A stretch of 64,000 nucleotides of DNA from Ureibacillus endophyticus (GCF_003628435.1 NZ_RBZN01000002.1:62001-126000), one strand, 5' to 3'; numbered from the stretch's first letter, positions 22,069 to 31,114 are shown. Notes: generated by a model not told the origin, from the letters alone. Made by a program: numbers and translations.

Positions 22069-24060
22069 ATGTTAATTGGTAAACGAATAAATGATCGATA
22101 TAAAATTTTGCAACTAATTGGTGGCGGAGGAATGTCTAACGTCTATCTAGCTCATGATATTATCTTAAATCGAGAAGTTGCTGTAAAAATTTTACGTTAT
22201 GATGCATCCAATGAGGAAGAATTTCACCGCCGTTTCCAAAGGGAAGCATTATCTGCAACGAGTCTCCTTCATCCGAATATTGTAAGTATTTATGATGTTG
22301 GTGAAGATGGAGATATGCATTATATTGTCATGGAATATGTGAAAGGCAAAACGTTAAAGCAATACATAAATGAGTTTTCGCCTTTGTCGCCTTCCCGTAG
22401 TGTGCAGATTATGAAACAGTTAACTTCTGCAATTGCCCATGCCCATGAAAATCAAATTATTCATCGAGACATTAAGCCACAAAATATTTTAATGGACCAA
22501 GATGGAAATATTAAAGTAACGGATTTTGGAATTGCAACGTCATTAAGTGCCACTAGTTATACAAAGACGAATTCAGTAATTGGAACGGTACATTACTTAT
22601 CTCCCGAGCAAGCAAGGGGAGGCTCAGCTACAAAAAAATCAGATATCTATGCTTTAGGGATAGTTCTCTATGAATTACTAACAGGAGAATTACCTTTTTC
22701 GGGAGAGTCTGCTGTGTCCATTGCATTAAAACATTTGCAAACAGAAACTCCTTCCTTACGTGCTTTTGATGCATCAATACCGCAAAGTCTAGAAAATGTC
22801 GTTTTAAAAGCAACAGCTAAAAACCCAGATCATCGTTACGCTTCTGTTGAAGAAATGGGAGAAGACTTACAAACGGTTTTATCACCAGATCGTCTAAATG
22901 AACTGAAATTTACTCCTCCAATTGATGATGATGAAACGAAAGCAATTCCAATTATAAAAGAGCGTATGCCATTAACGGAAATTGCGAATACCAAAGTATT
23001 GTCACATGAGATAAAGGAGAAAGAACCTGTAGTTGATGAAGTAAAAACGAAGTCAAAAAATAAATCAAAGACGAAAACGAAGCCCAAAAAGAAAAATAAT
23101 AAAGGGAAAATCGTTAGCATTATTCTAGCTATTATTGCAATTATAGCTCTTTCCGCTTTTTTAGTAATCAATTTAATCACTCCTTCTAAATTTGAAATTC
23201 CAGATGTTTCAAATCTAGATGTTGAAGAGGCAACGAAGAAGTTAGAAGATGCAGGCTTTGTTGTTGGTGATATAAGGGAGAAAAACTCAGATGAAATTGA
23301 AGAGGGACTCATCATTGAAACAAATCCTAAAGCAGGCTTAACTCGTGTTAAAGGTACTGAAATTAATTTAATTCAAAGTATCGGTAGTGAAAAGATTGAG
23401 ATGAGTGATTATGTAGGTCAGTCAATTAACCAAGTGACTTCTATACTTGAGAATGCTGAATTTGCAGATTACGAAATTACTGAAATTTATTCTCCTGAAG
23501 CAGCAGGTACTATCCTTGAACAGGAACCTAAAGCTGGGGAAGAAGTTAATCCAAAGGAAACAATTGTTAAATTAACGATAAGTAAAGGAAAGAATTTTGT
23601 AACAGTTTCAAATTTAATTGGTTATAATGAAGCTGCATTAAAAGAATTTGAACGTACTTCAGGGTTAAAAGTAAAAGTGAAAAATACTGTACATCATGAT
23701 ACTGCACAAGCGGGAACAGTTATTTCACAAAATCCAGCACCAAATGCCAAAATAGAAGCTGGTGGAACAATAGAAGTTGATATTTCAAAGGGCCCAGCAG
23801 CAAAACAATCAAAAGTATATTATAAAGATATTGTTATTCCGTATGAACCAATAAATCTAGGGGAAGAACAAAAAATTCGCATATTTATTCAAGATAAAAA
23901 CCAATCAATGGGAGAACCGACTGATGAATTCACAATTACAGAAGACCGTAAGTATCGAATTTCATTAGAAATTGAAGAAGGCTCTAAAGCGGTTTATCGA
24001 ATTGAACGAGATTCCATTAATATCGTAGAAGAAACAATCCCATATGAGACTGTAAACTAG
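22069..24060 (+). CDS. prkC: PASTA-domain Ser/Thr protein kinase
   Basis: Membrane kinase that senses peptidoglycan fragments; in B. subtilis it acts in germination, stationary phase and cell-wall control. It has 663 aa. The cytoplasmic kinase domain (about 1-270) has GGGGMSNVY, VAVKIL, HRDIKPQN (near 131) and DFG (near 152). A lysine-rich juxtamembrane stretch leads to one TM helix (about 346-370). Three extracellular PASTA repeats follow (about 375-575), then an Ig-like tail. AGGAGGTG precedes the ATG. The phosphatase prpC and GTPase rsgA flank it as in relatives. Confidence 0.96.
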   Translation: MLIGKRINDRYKILQLIGGGGMSNVYLAHDIILNREVAVKILRYDASNEEEFHRRFQREALSATSLLHPNIVSIYDVGEDGDMHYIVMEYVKGKTLKQYINEFSPLSPSRSVQIMKQLTSAIAHAHENQIIHRDIKPQNILMDQDGNIKVTDFGIATSLSATSYTKTNSVIGTVHYLSPEQARGGSATKKSDIYALGIVLYELLTGELPFSGESAVSIALKHLQTETPSLRAFDASIPQSLENVVLKATAKNPDHRYASVEEMGEDLQTVLSPDRLNELKFTPPIDDDETKAIPIIKERMPLTEIANTKVLSHEIKEKEPVVDEVKTKSKNKSKTKTKPKKKNNKGKIVSIILAIIAIIALSAFLVINLITPSKFEIPDVSNLDVEEATKKLEDAGFVVGDIREKNSDEIEEGLIIETNPKAGLTRVKGTEINLIQSIGSEKIEMSDYVGQSINQVTSILENAEFADYEITEIYSPEAAGTILEQEPKAGEEVNPKETIVKLTISKGKNFVTVSNLIGYNEAALKEFERTSGLKVKVKNTVHHDTAQAGTVISQNPAPNAKIEAGGTIEVDISKGPAAKQSKVYYKDIVIPYEPINLGEEQKIRIFIQDKNQSMGEPTDEFTITEDRKYRISLEIEEGSKAVYRIERDSINIVEETIPYETVN

Positions 24061-24070
24061 GGGTGAAAGG

Positions 24071-24952
24071 ATGGCGCAAGGCCAAATTCGTAAAGCTTTA
24101 AGTGGATATTATTATGTTGAGCAAAACGGAGAACTAATTCAATGTCGCGGACGAGGGGTTTTTCGCAATCGCGGAGAATCTCCCCTTGTCGGTGATTTTG
24201 TTGATTTTACTAAAGAAGGTGACTCGGATGGAGTGATTGTGAAAATCCATCCAAGAAAAAATGAATTAGTTCGCCCACCTATTGCGAATATTGATCAAGC
24301 CTTACTTGTGTTTTCAGTAAAGGAACCTGATTTTAATACGATTTTATTAGATCGCTTCTTGGTTGTATTAGAATCATTTCAAGTAACTCCAATTATTGTG
24401 TTAACAAAAACGGATTTATTGACTGAAACAGATCAAGAAACGATTCAAACGTATATCCAACAATACAAATCAATTGGATATGAAATCATTGAAACTTATA
24501 AAAATGACCCAACATTATTAGAAAGATTACAACCTGTTTTAGAAGGAAAAACATCTGTATTGGCAGGTCAATCTGGTGTAGGGAAATCTACATTATTAAA
24601 TACACTCTTACCAAACTTAAATTTACAAACAGGGGTTATTTCACAAAGTCTTGGTCGAGGAAAGCATACGACACGCCACGTGGAACTGATTGAAGTAAAT
24701 AATGGGTTATTAGCAGATACACCAGGGTTTAGTTCCTTCGATTTCGACACAATTGAGAAAGAAGAACTAACATTATGCTTCCCTGAATTTGCCGAATTAA
24801 GGGAAGGTTGTAAATTTCGAGGGTGTTTACACATAAAAGAACCGAAATGTGCAATTAAAGATGCCTTAGAAACTGGGGACATCCAGCCACATCGTTACGA
24901 ACATTACCAACAATTTTTACAAGAAATAATTGATCGAAAGCCGAGGTACTAA
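24071..24952 (+). CDS. rsgA: Ribosome small-subunit-dependent GTPase A (RsgA/CpgA)
   Basis: Circularly permuted GTPase in late 30S maturation and a PrkC substrate in B. subtilis. It has 293 aa. An N-terminal OB domain precedes a GTPase with G4 LTKTDLL before the P-loop GQSGVGKST and G3 DTPGF, followed by a zinc-binding C-terminus with C..C..H..C (CKFRGCLHIKEPKC). GTGAAAGG precedes the ATG. It is separated from rpe by 2 bases. Confidence 0.96.
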   Translation: MAQGQIRKALSGYYYVEQNGELIQCRGRGVFRNRGESPLVGDFVDFTKEGDSDGVIVKIHPRKNELVRPPIANIDQALLVFSVKEPDFNTILLDRFLVVLESFQVTPIIVLTKTDLLTETDQETIQTYIQQYKSIGYEIIETYKNDPTLLERLQPVLEGKTSVLAGQSGVGKSTLLNTLLPNLNLQTGVISQSLGRGKHTTRHVELIEVNNGLLADTPGFSSFDFDTIEKEELTLCFPEFAELREGCKFRGCLHIKEPKCAIKDALETGDIQPHRYEHYQQFLQEIIDRKPRY

Positions 24953-24954
24953 CA

Positions 24955-25620
24955 ATGATTAAAATTGCACCATCGATCCTAGCAGCAAATTTTGCAAAAC
25001 TAGGACAGGAAGTAAAAGAAGTAGAAGAAGCAGGGGCAGAGCTTATTCATATTGATGTAATGGATGGACATTTTGTTCCTAATATTACAATGGGACCAAT
25101 CGTAGTGGAGGCATTACGTCCACTTACGACATTACCACTTGATGTTCATTTAATGATTGAAAATCCTGATAGCTATATTGAACAATTTGCAAAAGCAGGA
25201 GCAGATTATATTTCTGTTCACGTCGAAGCCTGTAGACACTTACACCGTACAATTCAATTAATTCGTTCATATAATATAAAGCCTGGTGTTGTATTAAATC
25301 CTCATACTCCAATTGAATCGATTCAACACATTTTAGAAGATGTTGATTTTGTTTTATTCATGACAGTAAACCCTGGTTTTGGGGGTCAAAAATTCATCTC
25401 ATCTGTTGTGCCTAAAATTGAAGCACTATCTAGAATCATTAAAGAGCGTGGGTTAAACATTGAAATTGAAATTGATGGTGGCATAAACGCAGAAACAATT
25501 GTTCCGTGTGCAAAAGCAGGTGCGAACATTTTTGTTGCTGGATCAGCTATCTATAATCAAGAAGATCGTGCTACTGCCTTACAACAAATTAAAGCTGCTG
25601 GCGAGGCAGCATTAGTGTAA
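24955..25620 (+). CDS. rpe: Ribulose-phosphate 3-epimerase
   Basis: Interconverts ribulose-5-phosphate and xylulose-5-phosphate in the pentose phosphate pathway. It has 221 aa. Typical motifs are APSILAANFAKLG, HIDVMDGHFVPNIT, VNPGFGGQKF and EIDGGI, with metal ligands His and Asp. Its stop overlaps thiN by one base, so the two are translationally coupled. Confidence 0.97.
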   Translation: MIKIAPSILAANFAKLGQEVKEVEEAGAELIHIDVMDGHFVPNITMGPIVVEALRPLTTLPLDVHLMIENPDSYIEQFAKAGADYISVHVEACRHLHRTIQLIRSYNIKPGVVLNPHTPIESIQHILEDVDFVLFMTVNPGFGGQKFISSVVPKIEALSRIIKERGLNIEIEIDGGINAETIVPCAKAGANIFVAGSAIYNQEDRATALQQIKAAGEAALV

Positions 25621-26273
25621 TGTCAATCGTAGTCATTTGCTCGGGCGGCCCCTACGAAGATATTTACCCATTAGAACGTTTTAAAAGCATTGAGGATGTA
25701 GTATTCATTGGCGCTGATTACGGATCTATACATTTATTAGATGCAGGAATCATCCCGACAGAAATCCTTGGTGATTTTGATTCATTATCTGATGAAGATT
25801 GGGCACGTGTTACAAAAGTAGTGAAACATATTGATAAGGCAAAAGCAGAAAAAGACGAAACGGATACTGACCTAGCTTTATTAAGAGCAATTGCTTATCA
25901 ACCTACTGAAATTTATTTAACAGGGGTTACTGGAGGGCGTCTTGACCATTTTGAAGCGGCAATACGTTCAATTTATAGATTACAATTGGAAAATCCTCAT
26001 ATTGTAATAAAAATTATAAACTCCCATAATGAAATTCGCATACTATTGCCTGGCAAACATAATATATTACGAGATGAAAAGTTTCGATATATTTCGTTTT
26101 TTGCTTTTGAAAAAACAGTAGAAGATGTAACATTACGTGGGGTAAAATACGAGACTACAAATGAAACAATTGAAATTGGAACTTCTAGATTCACAAGTAA
26201 TGAATTGATTCTCGAGCAGGGGTATATCTCTTTTTCATCAGGCATATGTTTAATGATAAGAAGCAGTGATTAA
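25620..26273 (+). CDS. thiN: Thiamine pyrophosphokinase
   Basis: Converts thiamine plus ATP to thiamine pyrophosphate. It has 217 aa. The TPK catalytic signature GADYGSIHLLDAG and LGDFDSLS near residue 55, then KDETDTDLAL and GVTGGRLDH, are intact, followed by the C-terminal vitamin-B1-binding domain. The ATG at 25620 overlaps the rpe stop. spoVM follows after 16 bases, as in B. subtilis. Confidence 0.95.
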   Translation: MSIVVICSGGPYEDIYPLERFKSIEDVVFIGADYGSIHLLDAGIIPTEILGDFDSLSDEDWARVTKVVKHIDKAKAEKDETDTDLALLRAIAYQPTEIYLTGVTGGRLDHFEAAIRSIYRLQLENPHIVIKIINSHNEIRILLPGKHNILRDEKFRYISFFAFEKTVEDVTLRGVKYETTNETIEIGTSRFTSNELILEQGYISFSSGICLMIRSSD

Positions 26274-26289
26274 AAAGGAGGGCCCAATT

Positions 26290-26394
26290 TTGCGAGTTTA
26301 TACATTTCAGTTACCTAAGTTTGTTAGTAGCCTTACACGTAGTTGCATCAATTTATTTACCGGCGGCGGAAAGAAGAAAAAACGCAAGGAATAA
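26290..26394 (+). CDS. spoVM: Stage V sporulation protein M (SpoVM), 34-residue peptide
   Basis: Amphipathic peptide that recognises the convex forespore membrane and anchors SpoIVA for coat assembly. Starting at TTG 26290 the frame reads MRVYTFQLPKFVSSLTRSCI, then a GGG-KKKKRKE tail. It aligns with B. subtilis SpoVM (26 aa) over the first ~17 positions, including the structurally important Pro9 in LPKF. A strong ribosome site AAAGGAGGG (26274-26281) lies 8-9 bases before the start. Position, directly after thiN and before rpmB, is that of spoVM. The tail is longer and more basic than in B. subtilis. It is too short for standard gene finding and easily missed. Confidence 0.9.
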   Translation: MRVYTFQLPKFVSSLTRSCINLFTGGGKKKKRKE

Positions 26395-26465
26395 TAATAT
26401 TTTTTATTCGTTATTTTATTACGCCGGTCATTTTTATTGGATGCACAAACTAAAACTTTCAGCTG

Positions 26466-26507
26466 AAGAAGGAGGCGTCTCATATTATATTGAGACGCCT
26501 CCTTCTT
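26466..26507 (+). terminator. Strong hairpin ending the coaC-to-spoVM transcript
   Basis: AAGAAGGAGGCGTCTCA (26466-26482) pairs perfectly with TGAGACGCCTCCTTCTT (26491-26507), 17 bp around an 8-nt loop. The T-tract is short (part of the stem, then AATATTTG), but the stem is the most stable in the region. Confidence 0.75.
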
Positions 26508-26716
26508 AATATTTGATATTTTCCTTTTTTCTAAGATAATCCTAGTAACTTTATGTGTTTCTCTATGAAGTTGTGAATTATTTTTGAAATATGAAAGAAA
26601 TTTTGTATCACTTTTTTGCCACAAAGTTGTATTGTATTTATATAAATCTTTTTACTTTAAAGCAAGTTGTGACTAGGGGGCAAATTAATATACTTGTTTC
26701 ACTTCATAATAAAATA

Positions 26717-26759
26717 AAAAAACATCGACTTTTACATGATGTAAAAATCGATGTTTTTT
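26717..26759. terminator. Bidirectional terminator of rpmB
   Basis: AAAAACATCGA with TTTTAC pairs with GTAAAA and TCGATGTTTTT, with one internal mismatch and loop ATGAT; A- and T-runs flank both sides. It begins 18 bases after the rpmB stop on the minus strand. Confidence 0.85.
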
Positions 26760-26776
26760 AATGGTATTGAGTCGTA

Positions 26777-26965
26777 TTAAACGCGTTCAACTTTACCAGA
26801 TTTTAAAGCACGAGCAGATACCCATACACGTTTTGGTTTACCGTTAACTAAGATACGAACTTTTTGTAAGTTAGCACCCCAAGTACGTTTGTTAGCGTTC
26901 ATAGCGTGTGAACGGCTATTGCCTGAACGAGCTTTACGACCAGTTACTGCACATTGTTTAGGCAT
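26777..26965 (-). CDS. rpmB: 50S ribosomal protein L28
   Basis: Structural protein of the large subunit. It has 62 aa with the family signature [20 protein letters not shown] and a basic C-terminus. Only one cysteine is present in the N-terminal region, so it is the zinc-independent form. AAGGAGGG is placed ideally before the ATG on the minus strand. It is divergent from asp23-fakA, as in other Bacillales. Confidence 0.97.
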   Translation of the reverse strand: MPKQCAVTGRKARSGNSRSHAMNANKRTWGANLQKVRILVNGKPKRVWVSARALKSGKVERV

Positions 26966-27359
26966 GTATATTCCCTCCTTACAGATGAATCTGAAAGCTT
27001 GTTTTTCAGTTCGTTATTTCACATACTTTAATAATTTAACATAGCTCGTGATTCTATGCAACAATTTTCGCATAACCTTTCAAGAAAAAATACTTTACAC
27101 AACAAAAAATATATTTCGTTATTTTTACAATAAATATGATACCAACAAAATTAACAATACTTGCATAATGATGTTAATCAAATGCACAATAAGTAGACGA
27201 ATACCAACGTTTTCTTTTATAATCAATTTTTGTGTAGTACAATATAGTTTAGTTTAGTTTAGTCTCTAAGTTTGTCGTTAAAATCGAGATACATGTTTGT
27301 TACAGTAGCGGATAACTACAGAACTTTTTATCCCAAATTAGCCAAGGAGGCAAAAATTT
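26966..27359. other. Divergent intergenic region rpmB / asp23
   Basis: Holds the rpmB promoter (27033-27061, minus), a small CAGAT/ATCTG hairpin just ahead of the rpmB ribosome site, and a possible plus-strand promoter TAGACG (27194-27199) with TATAAT (27218-27223), 18 bp apart, for asp23. A short tandem TTTAG run occurs at 27247-27263. The open frame at 27048-27257 is AT-rich and has no ribosome site. Confidence 0.45.
27033..27061 (-). promoter_or_regulatory. Candidate SigA promoter of rpmB
   Basis: On the minus strand TTGCAT (27056-27061) and TAAATT (27033-27038) are 17 bp apart, giving a leader of about 60 bases. Confidence 0.4.
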
Positions 27360-27722
27360 ATGTCACTAGAAATTAAAAATGATTTTGGCCAAATTGATAT
27401 TGCAAATGATGTAATTGCTCAAATTGCTGGTGGAGCGGCAATCGAATGTTACGGAGTTGTCGGTATGGCATCAAAACATCAAATTCGTGATGGATTAACA
27501 GACATTCTACGAAAAGAGAACTTCGCAAAGGGCGTAATTATTCGTCAAAATGGACAAGACCTTAATATCGATATGTATATCATTGTAAGCTATGGAACAA
27601 AAATTTCGGAAGTAGCTTATCAGGTCCAATCAAAAGTGAAATACACTATAAATAAAACATTAGGTATGAGCGTAAATTCAGTTAACATATTTGTTCAAGG
27701 CGTTCGTGTTATGAATGTGTAA
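27360..27722 (+). CDS. yloU: Asp23/Gls24-family envelope stress protein (YloU)
   Basis: Asp23/Gls24 (DUF322) protein; in staphylococci a relative is membrane-associated and linked to envelope stress. It has 120 aa, one domain, with AIECYGVVGMASKH and YGTKISEVAYQVQ segments and no signal peptide or TM helix. AAGGAGGC precedes the ATG. It is paired with fakA 18 bases downstream, a conserved Firmicutes arrangement. Precise function unknown. Confidence 0.92.
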   Translation: MSLEIKNDFGQIDIANDVIAQIAGGAAIECYGVVGMASKHQIRDGLTDILRKENFAKGVIIRQNGQDLNIDMYIIVSYGTKISEVAYQVQSKVKYTINKTLGMSVNSVNIFVQGVRVMNV

Positions 27723-27740
27723 GAGGAGGATTTAAATCGG

Positions 27741-29396
27741 ATGAAGTCACTAGACGGAATCAAATTTGCTGAAATGGTGCAGATGGGAGCTCACCATCTA
27801 TCGCAAAATGCAAGTTACGTTGATTCATTAAATGTATTCCCTGTACCAGATGGAGATACTGGAACGAATATGAACCTTTCCATGACTTCCGGTGCAAAGG
27901 AAACGCAAAGTAATGCAGATCAACATATCGGGAAAACTGCCCAAAGCTTATCTAAAGGATTATTAATGGGGGCACGAGGAAATTCAGGTGTTATCTTGTC
28001 TCAACTATTCCGTGGTTTTGGGAAATTCATTGAAAAAGAACAAGAGATTGATGCACAAAAATTCGCTGGTGCATTCCAAGCTGGGGTTGATACTGCTTAT
28101 AAAGCAGTTATGAAACCGGTTGAAGGTACAATTTTAACTGTTGCCCGTGAAGCTGCTGCAAAAGCTGTGGAAGCTGCTCAAACGGAAACAAGCGTTATTT
28201 CTGTGATGGAAGTTGTCGTTAAGGAAGCGAAAAATTCCTTAGACCGAACTCCTGAATTACTCCCTGTATTAAAAGAAGTTGGGGTAGTCGATAGTGGTGG
28301 ACAAGGCTTACTATTCATCTACGAAGGTTTCCTTGCTTCTTTAAAAGGTGAAGCATTACCAGAAAAAAATACAGCTTCATTAGATGATCTAATTAGTGCG
28401 GAACATCATCGTGCTCAAGATTTCATGAGTACAGAAGATATTGTATTTGGATATTGTACTGAAATTATGGTTCGTTTTGAAGAAGGCAAAGAACCATTTG
28501 ATGAAGCAAAATTCAGAGAAGAACTAAATGTAATGGGAGATTCCCTATTAGTTGTTTCTGATGATGAAATTGCAAAAGTACATATCCATTCTGAAACACC
28601 TGGTGCTGTACTTACTGCAGGTCAAAAATATGGTAGCCTAATTAAAATTAAAGTAGACAATATGCGTGAACAACATTCAGCAATTGTAAATGATGATTCT
28701 AATCAATCTACTTCAAACACTTCAAACAAAGTTGAAAAACATCCGTATGCTGTTGTAACGATTGCAATGGGGGAAGGTGTTGCAAACTTATTACGTAGCA
28801 TTGGTGCTTCATATGTGATTGAAGGCGGACAAACGATGAATCCATCTACTGAAGATATTGTGAAGGCAGTCAAAGCTATTAATGCTGAACGTGTATTAAT
28901 CTTGCCGAATAATAAAAATATCGTTATGGCTGCGGAACAAGCGGTTGAATTATTAGATATCGAAGCTGCAGTAGTTCCTACGAAAACAATTCCTCAAGGG
29001 ATGGCGGCAATTTTAGCCTTTAATCCAGAAGCATCTGTTGAGGAAAATAAAACAAATATGACGAACGCATTCTCACATGTGAAAACTGGTCAAGTAACAT
29101 ATGCAGTTCGCGATACATCTATTGATGGTGTAGAAATTCACAAAGATGATTATATGGCACTAGCTGAAGGTAAAATCGTACTTTCTACGCCGAATAAAAT
29201 GGATGCTGCTCAAAAAGTAGTCTCTCACCTTGTAGATGAAGATACTGAGATCATCACGGTACTTTATGGTGAAGATGCTTCAGAAAAGGAAGCAGAAGAG
29301 CTATCACAATTTATTGAGGAAAATTATCCAGATGCTGAAGTTGAAATAGTAGAAGGTAAACAATCACTATATCCATTTATCTTATCAATTGAATAA
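27741..29396 (+). CDS. fakA: Fatty acid kinase catalytic subunit FakA (YloV, DAK/DegV family)
   Basis: Phosphorylates fatty acids held by FakB (DegV) proteins, feeding exogenous fatty acids to PlsX/PlsY. It has 551 aa. An N-terminal Dak-phosphatase nucleotide-binding domain shows NVFPVPDGDTGTNM (near residue 29) and GARGNSGVI. The middle domain is Asp23-like and the C-terminus is DAK1/DegV-like (around 335-551). AGAGGAGG lies before the ATG. A clear terminator follows. plsX, its metabolic partner, lies at 33831. Confidence 0.92.
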   Translation: MKSLDGIKFAEMVQMGAHHLSQNASYVDSLNVFPVPDGDTGTNMNLSMTSGAKETQSNADQHIGKTAQSLSKGLLMGARGNSGVILSQLFRGFGKFIEKEQEIDAQKFAGAFQAGVDTAYKAVMKPVEGTILTVAREAAAKAVEAAQTETSVISVMEVVVKEAKNSLDRTPELLPVLKEVGVVDSGGQGLLFIYEGFLASLKGEALPEKNTASLDDLISAEHHRAQDFMSTEDIVFGYCTEIMVRFEEGKEPFDEAKFREELNVMGDSLLVVSDDEIAKVHIHSETPGAVLTAGQKYGSLIKIKVDNMREQHSAIVNDDSNQSTSNTSNKVEKHPYAVVTIAMGEGVANLLRSIGASYVIEGGQTMNPSTEDIVKAVKAINAERVLILPNNKNIVMAAEQAVELLDIEAAVVPTKTIPQGMAAILAFNPEASVEENKTNMTNAFSHVKTGQVTYAVRDTSIDGVEIHKDDYMALAEGKIVLSTPNKMDAAQKVVSHLVDEDTEIITVLYGEDASEKEAEELSQFIEENYPDAEVEIVEGKQSLYPFILSIE

Positions 29397-29402
29397 AACT
29401 TT

Positions 29403-29448
29403 AAGACAGTACTTGTGTATTTAATTACATGTACTGTCTTTATTTTTT
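29403..29448 (+). terminator. Terminator of asp23-fakA
   Basis: AAGACAGTAC (29403-29412) pairs with GTACTGTCTT (29431-29440), with further internal pairing, then TATTTTTT. Confidence 0.88.
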
Positions 29449-29485
29449 GAATTCTATTTATTTTGATTGTTAAAGAATGTTCATG

Positions 29486-29513
29486 TTAAACTAGGCTTAC
29501 AATGTACTATAAT
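29486..29513 (+). promoter_or_regulatory. Candidate promoter of sdaAB-sdaAA-recG
   Basis: A perfect TATAAT (29508-29513) lies 38 bases before the sdaAB start. The -35 (TTAAAC at 29486-29491, 16 bp away) is poor. Confidence 0.4.
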
Positions 29514-29551
29514 GATAATTTCGTAAAATATTTTTTAAAGGAGAGAGTAGG

Positions 29552-30214
29552 TTGAAATTTACTTCAGTTTTTGACATTATCGGACCCGTTATGATTGGCC
29601 CCTCTTCTTCACATACAGCAGGTGCGGCACGAATTGGACGAGTTGCACGAGATTTATTCGGACGTACGCCTAAATGGGCAAAAATCCATCTTTATGGTTC
29701 TTTTGCGGAAACTTATAAAGGTCATGGAACAGATGTGGCGATTATTGGTGGGTTATTAGATTTTGATACGTTTGACGAACGAATAAAAACATCTTTTGAA
29801 CATGCAAAGAAAATAGGATTATCCTTTGAATTTATTGCAGAAACAGCAAACAAAGAGCATCCTAATACGGCACGAATTGTTTTGGGAGATGACACTGGTG
29901 AAATGTCTATTGAAGGGATTTCCATCGGTGGAGGGAAAATTGAGGTAAGTGAAGTAAACGGTTTCAAATTACGTTTAACAGGTGGAATGCCTGCTTTACT
30001 CGTTGTACATGATGACCGTGCAGGATGTATTGCGAATGTTGCGAACTGTTTAGCAATGCATAATATAAATATTGGTCATATGGAAGTTTCTCGAATTGAA
30101 CGTGGATTGACTGCTTTAATGGTTATTGAAGTCGATCAAAATATTGATGAGAAAGTGATTCAACAAATTTCTTTAATTCCTAATATTACAAAGGTATCTA
30201 AAATAAACAATTAA
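29552..30214 (+). CDS. sdaAB: L-serine dehydratase, iron-sulfur-dependent, beta subunit
   Basis: With SdaAA deaminates L-serine to pyruvate and ammonia. It has 220 aa. The N-terminal domain opens FDIIGPVMIGPSSSHTAGA, a signature of this family, and a C-terminal ACT domain (about 145-220) probably senses serine. The start is TTG at 29552 after AAAGGAGAG (29537). sdaAA follows after 12 bases. Confidence 0.95.
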   Translation: MKFTSVFDIIGPVMIGPSSSHTAGAARIGRVARDLFGRTPKWAKIHLYGSFAETYKGHGTDVAIIGGLLDFDTFDERIKTSFEHAKKIGLSFEFIAETANKEHPNTARIVLGDDTGEMSIEGISIGGGKIEVSEVNGFKLRLTGGMPALLVVHDDRAGCIANVANCLAMHNINIGHMEVSRIERGLTALMVIEVDQNIDEKVIQQISLIPNITKVSKINN

Positions 30215-30226
30215 GGAGTGGGCGAA

Positions 30227-31114
30227 TTGGACGTATTATTTCATAATGTACGAGAATTAGTAGAATTGGCGGATAAAGAAAATAAGCTCATCTCTGAAAT
30301 CATGATCGAGCAAGAAATGAAAATTAGTGGTCGGTCAAGACAAGAAATATTTGAACAAATGGATAAAAATTTAACTGTGATGGAGCAAGCAGTTGAACGG
30401 GGACTAAAAGGGGTTCGTTCTGTATCAGGACTTACAGGTGGTGATGCGGTTTTACTACAGAATTATATTGCGACCGGAAATAGTTTATCCGGTGATTTAC
30501 TTTTAGATGCAGTTAGTAAAGCTGTTGCAACAAATGAAGTAAATGCTGCAATGGGTACAATTTGTGCAACGCCAACAGCTGGTTCTGCTGGTGTTGTACC
30601 AGGCACACTTTTCGCAGTGAAAAATAAATTAAACCCAACACGTGAACAAATGATTCGTTATCTATTTACTGCAGGTGCCTTTGGTTTTATCGTCGCAAAT
30701 AATGCATCTATTTCTGGTGCAGCTGGGGGATGCCAAGCAGAGGTCGGTTCTGCTGCTGGTATGGCGGCAGCATCCATTGTTGAAATGGCTGGAGGGACAC
30801 CTGCTCAATGTGCGGAAGCGTTTGCAATTACTTTAAAAAATATGCTTGGCTTAGTTTGTGATCCTGTAGCAGGACTTGTTGAAGTACCTTGTGTGAAACG
30901 AAATGCAATGGGTGCTGCAAATGCTCTTGTTGCTGCAGATATGGCATTAGCAGGAATTTCAAGTCGTATCCCTTGTGATGAAGTAATTGGTGCAATGTTT
31001 AGAATTGGCCAGACAATGAATCCAAATTTAAAAGAAACAGCTCGCGGTGGTTTGGCGGCTACTCCGACAGGTAAGGAAATTGCTGCTAAGATTTTTGGGA
31101 GTGCAGTAAATTGA
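30227..31114 (+). CDS. sdaAA: L-serine dehydratase, iron-sulfur-dependent, alpha subunit
   Basis: Catalytic [4Fe-4S] subunit. The TTG at 30227 (295 aa) is preferred: an in-frame GTG at 30218 lies inside the ribosome site AAGGAGTG and cannot be the start. Conserved cysteines appear in MGTICATPTAGSAGV, GGCQAEVG and LGLVCDPVAG, candidates for cluster ligands. Its stop overlaps the recG TTG (TTGA), giving coupling. Confidence 0.95.
   Translation: MDVLFHNVRELVELADKENKLISEIMIEQEMKISGRSRQEIFEQMDKNLTVMEQAVERGLKGVRSVSGLTGGDAVLLQNYIATGNSLSGDLLLDAVSKAVATNEVNAAMGTICATPTAGSAGVVPGTLFAVKNKLNPTREQMIRYLFTAGAFGFIVANNASISGAAGGCQAEVGSAAGMAAASIVEMAGGTPAQCAEAFAITLKNMLGLVCDPVAGLVEVPCVKRNAMGAANALVAADMALAGISSRIPCDEVIGAMFRIGQTMNPNLKETARGGLAATPTGKEIAAKIFGSAVN

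Larger units (their letters stand above)
26395..26776. other. Intergenic region between spoVM and rpmB
   Basis: AT-rich DNA with two hairpins (26466-26507 and 26717-26759). Between them a plus-strand promoter-like pair TTGTGA (26667-26672) and TATACT (26689-26694), 16 bp apart, would start a transcript that soon meets the second hairpin. No convincing gene was seen; open frames here lack ribosome sites and run through the hairpin. Confidence 0.5.

Noticed and set aside
22836-23315. 159-residue minus-strand open frame with apparent hydrophobic stretch
   Set aside because: The hydrophobic stretch is the antisense of the prkC membrane and lysine-rich region; no ribosome site.
26321-26509. 62-residue plus-strand open frame after spoVM
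   Set aside because: It overlaps spoVM in another frame and runs through the terminator hairpin; no ribosome site.
26307-26624. 105-residue minus-strand open frame
   Set aside because: It is antisense to spoVM and passes through a strong hairpin; no start signal and only AT-rich residues.
27048-27257. 69-residue plus-strand open frame before asp23
   Set aside because: Composition is random AT-rich (many I, N, F), no ribosome site, and it covers the rpmB promoter.
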